Below are positions 23,836-32,214 of a stretch of DNA of 64,000 nucleotides, in pieces. The stretch lies in contig JAHBXI010000002.1 in NCBI GenBank assembly GCA_019636515.1, positions 620,001 to 684,000 of the forward strand, given 5' to 3'. Within the stretch, counting starts at the first letter, position 1. Each line of letters starts with the position of its first letter. Below the pieces are notes generated by a model. The model saw only the letters and a list, made by a program, of their open reading frames with translations, was not told the DNA's origin and did not search any database. This DNA comes from Phycisphaeraceae bacterium. GTDB taxonomy: Bacteria; Planctomycetota; Phycisphaerae; Phycisphaerales; UBA1924. The position numbers and the translations under genes are program-made.

Positions 23836-25971
23836 TCAGGACGAAATGACGGGCTTGTGGAGAGCGTCCGCGTGGCCGTCGGCCGTCGCGGGTCGGTCGC
23901 CCGTGTTTCCCAGAGACGCGGCGTGCCGGATGGCCCGCGTGATGCCGGGTACGTCGATCCCCGCCTCGGCGAGTTGGGCCCGCCGCGAATCCTGGAGGAT
24001 CCAGTGGTCGGGGATTCCCAGGCGGACGATCCGGGAGGCGTCGAGCCCCAGTTCGGCGGCGGTGTCCGTGACGGCCGAGCCAAATCCGCCGATGACGCCG
24101 TGGTCCTCCACGGTGACGATCGGGATCCTCCGCGAAAGAAGGTCCGAGAGCAGCGAGGCATCGACGGGCTTGGCGAATCGGGCATCGTAAATGGCCACGT
24201 CGTACTCACCGGAGAGGGATTGTGCCGCGGCGATGGCGTCGATGGCGGGCGTCCCGAAGGCCAGCACGGCGACGTCCGGATCGGGGTCGGCGCTCTGGGC
24301 CGCCGAAGCCGCTGAACCAAGGCGCGGGGCGCGATGGATCAGGCGGGCCTTGCCGAGTTCAAAGGGCGGGCACGGGCGGTCGGCCAGCACGGCGGAGACC
24401 GCGTCGCGCGGGTAGCGGACCGAGGAGATCCCCGCGTCGTACGTGCGCATGAACTCAAGGGCCGCGAGCAGGGAAGGTTCATCGATGGCGGCGGTGATGA
24501 CCGTCCCCGGGAGCGTGCGCAGCAGGGCGATGTCGCAAAACCCGTGGTGGACCGCTCCGTCGCCGCCGACCAGGCCGGCGCGGTCCATGCACAGCCGGAC
24601 CGCGAGCCCCTGAAGGGAGGCTTCCTGGAAGGCCTGGTCGAAGGCCCGCTGGAAGAAAGTGCAGTAGACGGCGAAGAAGGGCTTGAACCCGGTCTTGGCG
24701 AGGCCCGCCATCATGTCCAGGGCGTGGCTCTCACAGATCCCGACGTCCCAGGAGCGCTGAGGAAAGGCGGCCATGACTTTGCCCAGGCCGGTGCCGTCGG
24801 GCATGGCGGCGGTGCAGGCGACGGCTCGGGGATCACGCTCCATGAGGGCGATGAGGGCGTCGGAGACGGCGGCCGTGAAGGAGCGGCCTTCCGGCTTGAT
24901 CTCGACTCGGCACCCCTGCGATGTCAGGGCGGGTTTGGCGGTCGAGACAGGATCGGTCCCCGGGAGGTCGGGATCCGAACGTTCGGAGTCGGGATCTTCA
25001 GGAGAGGTGCTGCCCGCGGCTCCCACGACCGTAAACGCCCCGGGAGAATGGAACCGGCTTGAATCGCTCTCCGCGAATCCGTAGCCCTTCCCCTTGACGG
25101 TTTTGACGTGCAGGATCATCGGCCGGTCGATATCGCGTGCCTCGCCGAGGAACTCGATGAGATGGGGGAGGTCATGGCCGTCGATGGGTCCGACGCCCAG
25201 GAGGCCGAAGTGCTCGAACCATCCACCGCCCGAGGAGGGCTCGTTCACGATGGCCTTGGTCATTTCACCCACGCGGTGGTAGGCGTCGATGAGGGAATCG
25301 CCGCCGGGGACGTGCCCGAGAATCCGCCGGGCTGATTTCTTGAACTCGCCGTAGCGGTGGCTGACGCGGACACGGTCGAAGTACTGCGCCAGCGCGCCCT
25401 GCGGGCGGCTGATCGACATCCCGTTGTCGTTGAGGACGACCAGGAATTGACGGCCGAGCGTGCCGGCGTTGTTGAGGCCCTCCATCGCGACGCCGTTGAC
25501 AATCGAGGCGTCCCCGATCAGGGTCACGACGCGGCGGCCGTCGTTTCGGACGCCCGGAACGTACGACTCGGCGTTGAGCAGGTCGCCGCGGGCCAGGCCC
25601 ACGGCCGTTGAGATGCCCGTGCCGGCATGGCCGACGCGGAACAGGTCGTAGGGAGACTCGGCGGGCTCGGGAAAGCCCGACATCCCCTCCCGGGTTCGGA
25701 GTTTCTCCAGAAGACCCAGGCGGCCGGTGATCAACTTGTGCGGGTAGCACTGGTGGCCGACGTCAAAGACGAGCCGGTCATGCAGGAAATCGAAGACGTA
25801 GTGGAGCGCGATGGTGAGTTCGACCACCCCGAGGTTGGGAGCCAGGTGCCCCCCCGTTCGGGCCACCTGCGAAACGATGGCCTCGCGGATCTCGCGGGCC
25901 AGCGCGGGCAGTTCGGAGACGCTCAGCGAGCGAAGATCCCGTGGTGTGAACGATTCGGTGAGTATGGGCAC
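23836..25971 (-). CDS. dxs: 1-deoxy-D-xylulose-5-phosphate synthase
   Basis: Thiamine-diphosphate enzyme of 711 residues that condenses pyruvate and glyceraldehyde 3-phosphate, the first step of the non-mevalonate isoprenoid pathway; it also feeds thiamine and pyridoxal synthesis. Visible motifs: GGHLAPNLGVVELTIALHYVF, FDVGHQCYPHKLITGR, the ThDP-binding GDASIVNGVAMEGLNNAG, HVKTVKGKGYGFAE, and the transketolase-like middle domain with MDRAGLVGGDGAVHHGFCDIALLR. The C-terminal domain ends in VTVEDHGVIGGFGSAV. It is about 80 residues longer than usual, mainly from a Ser/Asp/Pro-rich insert near 318-360. The start is GTG. A TACACT about 30 bases upstream may be the -10. Divergent from pdxA, whose product also serves pyridoxal phosphate synthesis. 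Confidence 0.97.
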   Translation of the reverse strand: MPILTESFTPRDLRSLSVSELPALAREIREAIVSQVARTGGHLAPNLGVVELTIALHYVFDFLHDRLVFDVGHQCYPHKLITGRLGLLEKLRTREGMSGFPEPAESPYDLFRVGHAGTGISTAVGLARGDLLNAESYVPGVRNDGRRVVTLIGDASIVNGVAMEGLNNAGTLGRQFLVVLNDNGMSISRPQGALAQYFDRVRVSHRYGEFKKSARRILGHVPGGDSLIDAYHRVGEMTKAIVNEPSSGGGWFEHFGLLGVGPIDGHDLPHLIEFLGEARDIDRPMILHVKTVKGKGYGFAESDSSRFHSPGAFTVVGAAGSTSPEDPDSERSDPDLPGTDPVSTAKPALTSQGCRVEIKPEGRSFTAAVSDALIALMERDPRAVACTAAMPDGTGLGKVMAAFPQRSWDVGICESHALDMMAGLAKTGFKPFFAVYCTFFQRAFDQAFQEASLQGLAVRLCMDRAGLVGGDGAVHHGFCDIALLRTLPGTVITAAIDEPSLLAALEFMRTYDAGISSVRYPRDAVSAVLADRPCPPFELGKARLIHRAPRLGSAASAAQSADPDPDVAVLAFGTPAIDAIAAAQSLSGEYDVAIYDARFAKPVDASLLSDLLSRRIPIVTVEDHGVIGGFGSAVTDTAAELGLDASRIVRLGIPDHWILQDSRRAQLAEAGIDVPGITRAIRHAASLGNTGDRPATADGHADALHKPVISS

Positions 25972-26195
25972 GTCGATCTCGTTTCAATCTTTCCTGAAAA
26001 GTGTAGCCGGGGATCCTCGCGGCGGCGTTCGGAGGTCGGGGCATCGTCGGCGGATGGCACATTCCCATCTCGCCTCGAGGCCCCGGGGTGAGGCGCGGCC
26101 GTCGGTGGTTCGTCGGAGCGTACGCCGCCGTGAGGGCGGCGGTTCGTCCGGGCGGGCGTCTCCTGCGATGCCCGCGCATGATCGATCCGCCGTCG

Positions 26196-26201
26196 TACGA
26201 T
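26196..26201 (+). promoter_or_regulatory. -10-like TACGAT, pdxA (leaderless candidate)
   Basis: TACGAT lies 10 bases before the ATG of pdxA, with GC-only sequence between and no Shine-Dalgarno. Confidence 0.45.
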
Positions 26202-26211
26202 CGTGCCGGCC

Positions 26212-27300
26212 ATGCGTCCGAGAACGAACCACGAAGATCATCCGTCGATCGGGCCTCGGCCAACCATCGCCGTGACGATGGGTGACCCTCTCGGGATCGG
26301 GCCGGAGGTCATTGCCAAGGCGCTGGCCGATCCGTCGCTGCGCCGGCGCGCCAGGTACCGGGTGTACGGGGTCGAGTCCGCGTTGTCGCGTGCGGCCTTG
26401 AACGCGGGGATCGACCCCTACTGGTGGCGGGTGGATCACGCCTCGCCGCTGGTCGAGTCCGCGTCGGCGCACGACGTGGTGGTGCTCGACTGGGAGCGTT
26501 CCCCCGGCGAACTTGGGCTGGAGCGCCTGTCGAGGTCGCCCAGCCGCCTGGCGGGCGAGTTGTCGTTTGTGTTCTGCGACTCGGCGATCACGTCGGTCAA
26601 GCGCATGCCCGGGGACCCGCTCCGCGCGGACGCGGTGGTGACTGGTCCGATCTGCAAGAGGTCGTGGTCGATGGCCGGTTTCGGGAGATTTCCCGGCCAC
26701 ACCGAGTTGTTCGCGACGCGCTTCGCGGCCCGGCGCGGGGCGATGATGTTCGTGTCTCCCAGGCTCCACGTCGTGCTTGCCACGGCGCACCTTCCGCTGA
26801 TGGAGATCCGTGATATTTTCACGATCGGAACGGTTTTCGACGCGATCGACCTGGGGAACGACGCGATGAAGCGGCTGGGCGTGTCGCGTCCCAAGGTGGC
26901 GGTCTGCGGGCTGAACCCGCACGCGGGAGAAGGGGGGCTGCTGGGGGACGAGGAGACGAGGATCATCGAGCCGGCGATCAAGGCGGCCAACGACGTGGGG
27001 ATCGATGCCCGAGGGCCGTTTCCCGGGGACACGGTTTTCATATCCGCGGCGCGCGGGGAGTGGGACCTGGTGGTGGCGATGTACCACGACCAGGGGTTGA
27101 TTCCCGTGAAACTGCTTGACCGGGACCGGGCGGTGAATGTGACGCTCGGCCTTCCGGCGGTGCGCACGAGCCCCGACCACGGGACGGCGTTTGACATCGC
27201 GGGAAAAAACAGGGCCGATGCGGGGAGCATGCGATCGGCGATCGAACTGTCGTTGCGGCTGGTGGCCGGCGCGGCGAAGGCCGAGAGCGGGGAATCATGA
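26212..27300 (+). CDS. pdxA: 4-hydroxythreonine-4-phosphate dehydrogenase PdxA
   Basis: NAD-dependent, metal-requiring dehydrogenase of 362 residues in the DXP-dependent pyridoxal phosphate pathway; it makes the aminoketone that PdxJ joins to DXP. The N-terminus has AVTMGDPLGIGPEV. Other family motifs are TGPICKRSWSMAGFGRFPGHTELFA, VLATAHLPLMEI, VAVCGLNPHAGEGGLLGDEE, DLVVAMYHDQGLIPVKLL and LPAVRTSPDHGTAFDIAGKNRAD; these hold the substrate- and metal-binding histidines. The ATG at 26212 fits the -10-like element upstream; a GTG nine bases earlier is also in frame. The stop overlaps the next start by ATGA. Confidence 0.96.
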   Translation: MRPRTNHEDHPSIGPRPTIAVTMGDPLGIGPEVIAKALADPSLRRRARYRVYGVESALSRAALNAGIDPYWWRVDHASPLVESASAHDVVVLDWERSPGELGLERLSRSPSRLAGELSFVFCDSAITSVKRMPGDPLRADAVVTGPICKRSWSMAGFGRFPGHTELFATRFAARRGAMMFVSPRLHVVLATAHLPLMEIRDIFTIGTVFDAIDLGNDAMKRLGVSRPKVAVCGLNPHAGEGGLLGDEETRIIEPAIKAANDVGIDARGPFPGDTVFISAARGEWDLVVAMYHDQGLIPVKLLDRDRAVNVTLGLPAVRTSPDHGTAFDIAGKNRADAGSMRSAIELSLRLVAGAAKAESGES

Positions 27301-27767
27301 GCAAGCCCCGTGCGGCCGAGTGGTTCGACCAGCCCGAGGAGGCGACGGGCGAGCCGGGTCTTCGCTTCCGCTGCACCATGTGCGGGAACTGCTGCACGGG
27401 TCCGGAGGGGTACGTGCTGGTGAGCGATGAGGAAGTGGTGGCGCTGGCGAAGCGATTTGAGATGACGCCGGGGGAGTTCATCGATCGGTACACGCACATG
27501 ACCACGCCGGGGCGATCGCTGGTGGAGAAGCAGACCGAGCACGGGCGGGACTGCGTGTTTCTCGACCGAGAGACGTTCCCGGGCAAGGCGGTCTGCGGGG
27601 TGTACGAGGACCGCCCGGCGCAGTGCCGGACATGGCCGTTCTGGAAATCGGTGCTGGTGAGCCGGCGATCGTGGGAGATGTTTCGCCGCCGATGCCCGGG
27701 GATGGGGACCGGCCCGCGTTACTCTCCGGTGCAGATCCGCGTGATGCGCGGCGTGGTCGAGATGTGA
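27297..27767 (+). CDS. YkgJ-family cysteine cluster protein
   Basis: Protein of 156 residues with the cysteine cluster of the YkgJ (UPF0153) family. RCTMCGNCCTGPEGYVLVSDEE near residue 25 is followed by CVFLDRE, CGVYEDRPAQCRTWPFW and a later RRCPGMG. In this family the cysteines are predicted to chelate zinc or an Fe-S cluster; the substrate is unknown. It begins inside the pdxA stop codon (ATGA), so it is probably translated together with PdxA. Whether it assists pyridoxal synthesis is only a guess from position. Confidence 0.88.
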   Translation: MSKPRAAEWFDQPEEATGEPGLRFRCTMCGNCCTGPEGYVLVSDEEVVALAKRFEMTPGEFIDRYTHMTTPGRSLVEKQTEHGRDCVFLDRETFPGKAVCGVYEDRPAQCRTWPFWKSVLVSRRSWEMFRRRCPGMGTGPRYSPVQIRVMRGVVEM

Positions 27768-27939
27768 TCCCCGATCTTGGCCGGGTGAGCCCATGTCCGG
27801 GGAGTCATTCCCTGCGCGAATACCAAACGAGATGCGAACGCGCCTTTCCCGGAGCGGCAATTGCGGGGGATTTCCCGCGCTCAAAAGCCGATGCAACGAT
27901 CTCCCAACGACGCCGAGGGAGGGTGGCGGTGGGCGCTTC

Positions 27940-29025
27940 GTGAAAGAGAAAGCGAGCGGCGTGCTTCAGGGCGTTCCCAACGAGTTGATCGACCAGGCCA
28001 GGGCGGCGATGTCCTCGGGAGTTCCGGGCGCCGCGGGGTCGCTTGGCAGTCAACTTCCCCCCTGGATGCCCGATGCTCCGGTGATGGTGGCGTGCGCGGC
28101 GGTGGTCTCGGGGCTGGTGGCGTGGCTGTTTGGTGGTCGGCTGATCAAGGCCGCGTTCCTGGTGATCGGCGGGGTGGTGAGCGCCGCGCTGGGAGCCGCG
28201 TATTTCCCCGTGCTTACGGATTCAGTCGGGGGCATCCCGGCGGCGTACGTAGGGATGGGCCTGGGTTTCATCGTCGGGGTGATCGCGGCCGCGCTGCTGT
28301 TTCGGTTTGCGATGGCGATCCTTGCGGCGGGTGTCCTCGGGTCGGCCGCCGTGCTCGTGGCGATCGTCACGCTCAGCCACGTCCCGGGGGCGATCCCACC
28401 CACCGAGTCGATCGGGATGGTCGATGGGCGCGCGGTGATCATCGCCGATGGTTCGGGCGAGACGGCCAGGCGGCTGGTGCGCGAGCGGTTCGATTCGTGG
28501 GCCGGGGCGGCGAAAACCGCGGCCAGCCGGAGTGTCATGGGCACGCCGCCGCCGTCCTCGCCGATCACGGGCGGCGGGCCGGGGGATCGGGCGCCTCCGA
28601 GCCTGGAGGGACCGGGTTCTCAGGACGAGCCGGATGACGCGGTCGGCGCCGCCGCCGAAGCCGCCGAGGAGGCCGCTCGCGCGATCTACGGCCTGATCGC
28701 CGGGCGTTGGCAGGCACTGCCCGACCGGTCGCGCTGGATTGTCGCGGGCTCCTGGGTGGCCGGGGCGATGGCGGGCTTTGCGCTGGGGATCATCCTTCCC
28801 CGCAAGGCGGCCGCGGCGGTGAGTTCCCTGGCGGGCGCGGGGATGATCCTCGCGGGCGGCGTGTGGCTCGCCGATCGGTACACGGGTCTTGGCGCGTGGC
28901 TGGCGGGGGTCGGAGCACTGGGGTACCTGGGCGCATGGATGGTGCTGTCGGCGCTCGGGTTGATCTTCCAGTCCCGATCGCGCCGGGGCGCGGCACCGGC
29001 CGGTTCGGCCTCCCGTCGGCCATGA
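27940..29025 (+). CDS. Multi-pass membrane protein of unknown function
   Basis: Unrecognised integral membrane protein of about 361 residues. Four hydrophobic segments come first (VMVACAAVVSGLVAWLFGG, AAFLVIGGVVSAALGAAY, AYVGMGLGFIVGVIAAALLF, AILAAGVLGSAAVLVAIV). A hydrophilic Ser/Pro/Glu-rich loop of about 110 residues follows, and then three more segments (WIVAGSWVAGAMAGFALGII, SSLAGAGMILAGGVWL, GVGALGYLGAWMVLSALGLIF). The frame is open from 27793, but the first 49 residues look non-coding, so the GTG at 27940 is preferred with modest confidence. It is convergent with smpB and may share the pdxA transcript. Confidence 0.65.
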   Translation: MKEKASGVLQGVPNELIDQARAAMSSGVPGAAGSLGSQLPPWMPDAPVMVACAAVVSGLVAWLFGGRLIKAAFLVIGGVVSAALGAAYFPVLTDSVGGIPAAYVGMGLGFIVGVIAAALLFRFAMAILAAGVLGSAAVLVAIVTLSHVPGAIPPTESIGMVDGRAVIIADGSGETARRLVRERFDSWAGAAKTAASRSVMGTPPPSSPITGGGPGDRAPPSLEGPGSQDEPDDAVGAAAEAAEEAARAIYGLIAGRWQALPDRSRWIVAGSWVAGAMAGFALGIILPRKAAAAVSSLAGAGMILAGGVWLADRYTGLGAWLAGVGALGYLGAWMVLSALGLIFQSRSRRGAAPAGSASRRP

Positions 29026-29032
29026 ACGCGTA

Positions 29033-29512
29033 TCACGAGCGTCGCTTGCTCATCGCGCGAGCGATGTCGCGGTCGGATTCGCGCTTGGCGATGGTCTGGC
29101 GCTTGTCGTGGGCGGCCTTGCCTTTGGCGACGCCGACCAGGATCTTGGCAAATCCGTTCTTGAAATAGAGGCGCAGCGGGACGATGGTCATCCCTTTCTG
29201 CTCGATCTGGCGCTGGAGTTTGCGGATCTCGCGGCGGTGGGCGAGCAGGAGTCGGCCGCGTCCGCGCGAGTGTTGAAGAGCCCCGGCGGGCCCGTAGGGC
29301 TCGATGGTGGTCTGGAACATGACCAGTTGCGGGGGATCGCCCTCGACGCGGCAGAACCCCTCGCTGATGGATATCCGACCGGCGCGGACGCTCTTGACCT
29401 CGCTCCCGCGAAGGGCGATTCCACACTCGAGGGTGTCGAGGATGTGGTAGTCGTGCCGAGCCTTGCGGTTCTCGATCGTACGTTCGGGGTTGGCGGCGTC
29501 TTTCCTGGTCAT
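29033..29512 (-). CDS. smpB: SsrA-binding protein SmpB
   Basis: Partner of tmRNA in rescuing stalled ribosomes, 159 residues. Characteristic sequences are ENRKARHDYHILDTLECGIALRGSEVKSVRAGRISISEGFCRVE and the basic stretch beginning RGRGRLLLAHRREIRKLQRQIEQKGMTIVPLRLYFKNGFAKILVGVAKGK. The basic tail KRQTIAKRESDRDIARAMSKRRS is needed for tmRNA accommodation. The start at MTRKDAANPERT is the usual distance before the core; the longer upstream frame is Ser/Pro/Arg-rich and rejected. No tmRNA gene was found next to it in this window. Confidence 0.96.
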   Translation of the reverse strand: MTRKDAANPERTIENRKARHDYHILDTLECGIALRGSEVKSVRAGRISISEGFCRVEGDPPQLVMFQTTIEPYGPAGALQHSRGRGRLLLAHRREIRKLQRQIEQKGMTIVPLRLYFKNGFAKILVGVAKGKAAHDKRQTIAKRESDRDIARAMSKRRS

Positions 29513-29597
29513 CGTCCGGGAAGGAACGGTACGCGACGGTTCGGGCGGGCGGGGCGGGTCAATCCACGAGGCCGGGGCCGCCGCCCGGGGTGTCTGG

Positions 29598-29603
29598 TAC
29601 GCT
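29598..29603 (+). promoter_or_regulatory. -10-like TACGCT, SDR gene (leaderless candidate)
   Basis: TACGCT lies 6 bases before the ATG of the SDR gene. No Shine-Dalgarno is visible. Confidence 0.45.
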
Positions 29604-29609
29604 CGATGC

Positions 29610-30398
29610 ATGGAACTGTCACTGGCGGGTCGTCGGGCATTGGTGTGCGGATCAACGGCGGGGATCGGGCGTGCGTGCGCGGTTGAACTGGCAGCGCTTG
29701 GGGCGGAAGTGGTCCTGGCGGCTCGGGATGCCAGGAAACTTGAAGACGTGAGGGCGGGGCTTGACGGGGGGCAGGGGCGTCGGCACACCGCGATCGTCGT
29801 GGATTTTTCCGATGCGGGGAGCGTCGAGGAGGCCTCGCGGGCGCTCGCCGGGGATGGACGACCGGTTCACGTCTTTGTCAGCAACACGGGTGGGCCGCCC
29901 GGCGGGTCCATGCTCGACACGACCGAGGATCAACTTCGATCGGCCTTCCAGTCGCTCGTGCTCTCGCCGCACACGATCGCGCGGGCCGTGGTCCCGGGGA
30001 TGAAACACGCCGGGTACGGTCGGATCATCACGATCGCGAGCACGAGCGTGAAATCGCCGATCCCGAACCTGGGTATCTCCAACGCCGTGCGTGCCGCCGC
30101 CGCCAACTGGTCCAAGTCGCTGGCCGCGGAACTGGCCCCTTTCGGCATCACCGTCAACAACGTGCTGCCCGGGTATACAGAGACCGAGCGGCTGGCAAGC
30201 CTGCTGTCGGCCAGGGCCGACAAGTCGGGCGTGCCGCTGGACCGCATCCGTTCGGAGGCGGTGTCGTCGATCCCGGCGGGTCGGTTCGGCCGGGCGGACG
30301 AGGTCGCCGCGGCGGTCGCGTTCCTGTCGACGCCGGCGGCGGCGTACATCAACGGGATCAACCTGCCGGTGGACGGGGGGCGGCTGGGGACGCTGTAG
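29610..30398 (+). CDS. SDR-family protein lacking the YxxxK catalytic pair
   Basis: Rossmann-fold short-chain dehydrogenase/reductase-like protein of 262 residues. The cofactor motif GSTAGIGRA (residues 14-22) is present. The usual NAG is replaced by SNTGG (91-95), and the catalytic Ser144 is present in TIASTSVKS. At the positions where Tyr and Lys are expected (13 and 17 residues after the Ser), the protein has Ser157 and Arg161 in GISNAVRAA, so the classical YxxxK is missing. The rest is FabG-like, including VNNVLPGYTETER and INGINLPVDGGRLGTL. A subgroup of FabG-like SDRs shares this SNxxR form, so it may be a functional variant; the substrate is unknown. Divergent from smpB. Confidence 0.88.
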   Translation: MELSLAGRRALVCGSTAGIGRACAVELAALGAEVVLAARDARKLEDVRAGLDGGQGRRHTAIVVDFSDAGSVEEASRALAGDGRPVHVFVSNTGGPPGGSMLDTTEDQLRSAFQSLVLSPHTIARAVVPGMKHAGYGRIITIASTSVKSPIPNLGISNAVRAAAANWSKSLAAELAPFGITVNNVLPGYTETERLASLLSARADKSGVPLDRIRSEAVSSIPAGRFGRADEVAAAVAFLSTPAAAYINGINLPVDGGRLGTL

Positions 30399-30414
30399 GG
30401 GGGACGCTGTAGGG
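30387..30414. repeat. 14-bp tandem duplication over the SDR stop codon
   Basis: GGGACGCTGTAGGG occurs twice head to tail, with a partial third copy. The first copy contains the SDR stop codon TAG; the second provides a further TAG in the same register. Confidence 0.8.
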
Positions 30415-30457
30415 GGGACGCGGGAAGGCCGCCGGCGGGGCGAGCGTGTTCGCCCGC

Positions 30458-30463
30458 TACGAT
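30458..30463 (+). promoter_or_regulatory. -10-like TACGAT, rimO (leaderless candidate)
   Basis: TACGAT lies 8 bases before the rimO ATG. If real, this promoter could also serve the TIR and pYEATS genes and lipB downstream. Confidence 0.45.
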
Positions 30464-30471
30464 GGGTGTTC

Positions 30472-32184
30472 ATGGCCGCACGAGCACGCCGCACAAGAAC
30501 GGGACCTTCTCGATCGGTATCGCCGGTGGATCCGGGCGTCTGCTCGGTGTCCTTTGTCAGCCTGGGCTGCCCGAAGAACCTGGTTGATTCCGAGAAGATG
30601 CTTGGCCTGCTTGCCGAGGACGGGATCCTGCCGGTGTCGTACAACCCGACGGAGGGTGACGGGTTCGGGGGGGCCGACGCGGTGGTCGTGAACACCTGCG
30701 GGTTCCTGGAGGCTTCGAAGGAAGAGTCCCTGGGGGTGATCCACGAGGCGATCCGGGCCAAGCAGGAAGGTCGTGTGAAGCGGGTGGTGGTGGCGGGGTG
30801 CCTGGTGCAGCGTCACCGGGCGAAGATGCTCGACTGGGCGCCGGGGATCGACGCGATGATCGGTGTCTTTGACCGCGACCGGATCGTGGATGCGGTGCGC
30901 GGCACGGGGGCGCCACGGGCACGCCCGCCGGGCGCCGGGAGTGTCGATGCGACTCCGGCGTACTGGATCGCGGGCAACGCCCTGTCGGCGGCCCGCGATC
31001 GGGGCATGAAGACGACCGGGCTGACGGTCCATGGGAAAGACGGCAAGGGCCTGGGATACTTCGAGGACGATTCGTCGCGACTCCGGCTGACGCCCCGGCA
31101 CTACGCGTATCTTCGGATCAGCGAGGGGTGCAACCAGAACTGCGCGTTCTGCACCATCCCGTCGATCCGTGGGAAGATGCGCAGCAAAAGCCCCGAGGCG
31201 GTGGTTCGGGAGACCCGGGAACTCATCGCCGACGGGGCGTTTGAGATCATGCTGATCGGCCAGGACACGACCAGTTACGGGGACGACATCGGGTCGGGGC
31301 TGTGGGCGTCGCCCGGGAAGGGGTCTTTGGCCGGCGGCCTGCCGATGCTCCTCAGGCGGGTTTCCGACGCCATGGAGGACGAAGGCTCGCGCGGCTGGAT
31401 GCGGCTGATGTACGCCTACCCGTCGAACTTCTCGGTCGAGATCGTCGAGGCGTTCGCCGGGCTTGTGAAGTCGGGCCGGCTGCTGCCGTACATCGACATT
31501 CCGCTCCAGCACGCCAGCGACCGCGTGCTCGGCCTGATGCGCCGGAACGTCGAGGCCCGGCGGCAGGAAGACCTGATGCACCTTCTCCGGGAGAAGGTGC
31601 CGGGGATGGCGATCCGTACGACGTTCATCTCCGGCTTCCCCGGAGAGACGGGGCAAGACCACGAGCAACTTCTCGGGTTTGTCGAGCGGATGAAGTTCGA
31701 GGCGGTGGGGGTCTTCGAGTACTCGCACGAGGACGGGACGGTCGCCGGGACGATGGAGAACGACCCCGCGCTGGCCGTCGCGCCGGAGGTCAAATCCCAC
31801 CGCCGCGGGGAGGTCATGGCGTTGCAGCAGAAGATCGCGTTTGAACGGTCGGCGAGGATCGCGGCCGAGTTTGATCCAAGTCAGCCGGCGACGACGGGGC
31901 GGCGGCTGGACGTTTTGATCGACTCGGTGACGGGCTCGGACGCCCGGCCGACCGCGGGGGTGTCGCGCGGCGGGCGGCTGCACGTGGGCCGGGCGTACTT
32001 CCAGGCGCCTCAGATCGACTCGGTGACGTACGTGCAGTCCCGTGATAAACTCTCGCCCGGGGAACTGGTCCGGTGTGTCGTGGTGGCGAGCGACGGCTAC
32101 GACCTGATTGCCCGTCCGGTCGCGGAGGTGGAGAAGCAGGTCTCGCTGACGGTGATTCGTTCGGGCGGCGCGGGGCCTGGTTGA
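30472..32184 (+). CDS. rimO: Ribosomal protein S12 methylthiotransferase RimO
   Basis: Radical-SAM enzyme of 570 residues that methylthiolates an aspartate of ribosomal protein S12. The N-terminus SFVSLGCPKNLVDSEKMLG is the RimO form of the MTTase domain, with Cys33, Cys76 (VVNTCGF) and Cys110 for the auxiliary cluster. The radical-SAM motif SEGCNQNCAFC gives Cys220, Cys224 and Cys227. IDIPLQHASDRVL and YSHEDGTVA are also typical, and a TRAM domain (about 460-555) ends the protein. It is about 130 residues longer than E. coli RimO. One insertion of about 40 residues lies between Cys110 and the radical-SAM core, as in MiaB of this window. The next gene starts 30 bases after the stop. Confidence 0.95.
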   Translation: MAARARRTRTGPSRSVSPVDPGVCSVSFVSLGCPKNLVDSEKMLGLLAEDGILPVSYNPTEGDGFGGADAVVVNTCGFLEASKEESLGVIHEAIRAKQEGRVKRVVVAGCLVQRHRAKMLDWAPGIDAMIGVFDRDRIVDAVRGTGAPRARPPGAGSVDATPAYWIAGNALSAARDRGMKTTGLTVHGKDGKGLGYFEDDSSRLRLTPRHYAYLRISEGCNQNCAFCTIPSIRGKMRSKSPEAVVRETRELIADGAFEIMLIGQDTTSYGDDIGSGLWASPGKGSLAGGLPMLLRRVSDAMEDEGSRGWMRLMYAYPSNFSVEIVEAFAGLVKSGRLLPYIDIPLQHASDRVLGLMRRNVEARRQEDLMHLLREKVPGMAIRTTFISGFPGETGQDHEQLLGFVERMKFEAVGVFEYSHEDGTVAGTMENDPALAVAPEVKSHRRGEVMALQQKIAFERSARIAAEFDPSQPATTGRRLDVLIDSVTGSDARPTAGVSRGGRLHVGRAYFQAPQIDSVTYVQSRDKLSPGELVRCVVVASDGYDLIARPVAEVEKQVSLTVIRSGGAGPG

Positions 32185-32214
32185 CCGAGAGACGTTCTCG
32201 GGGGGTGTGGCGCG

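Noticed and set aside
28900..29620. tmRNA gene next to smpB
   Set aside because: No alanyl acceptor arm or tag-like reading frame could be found around smpB on either strand.
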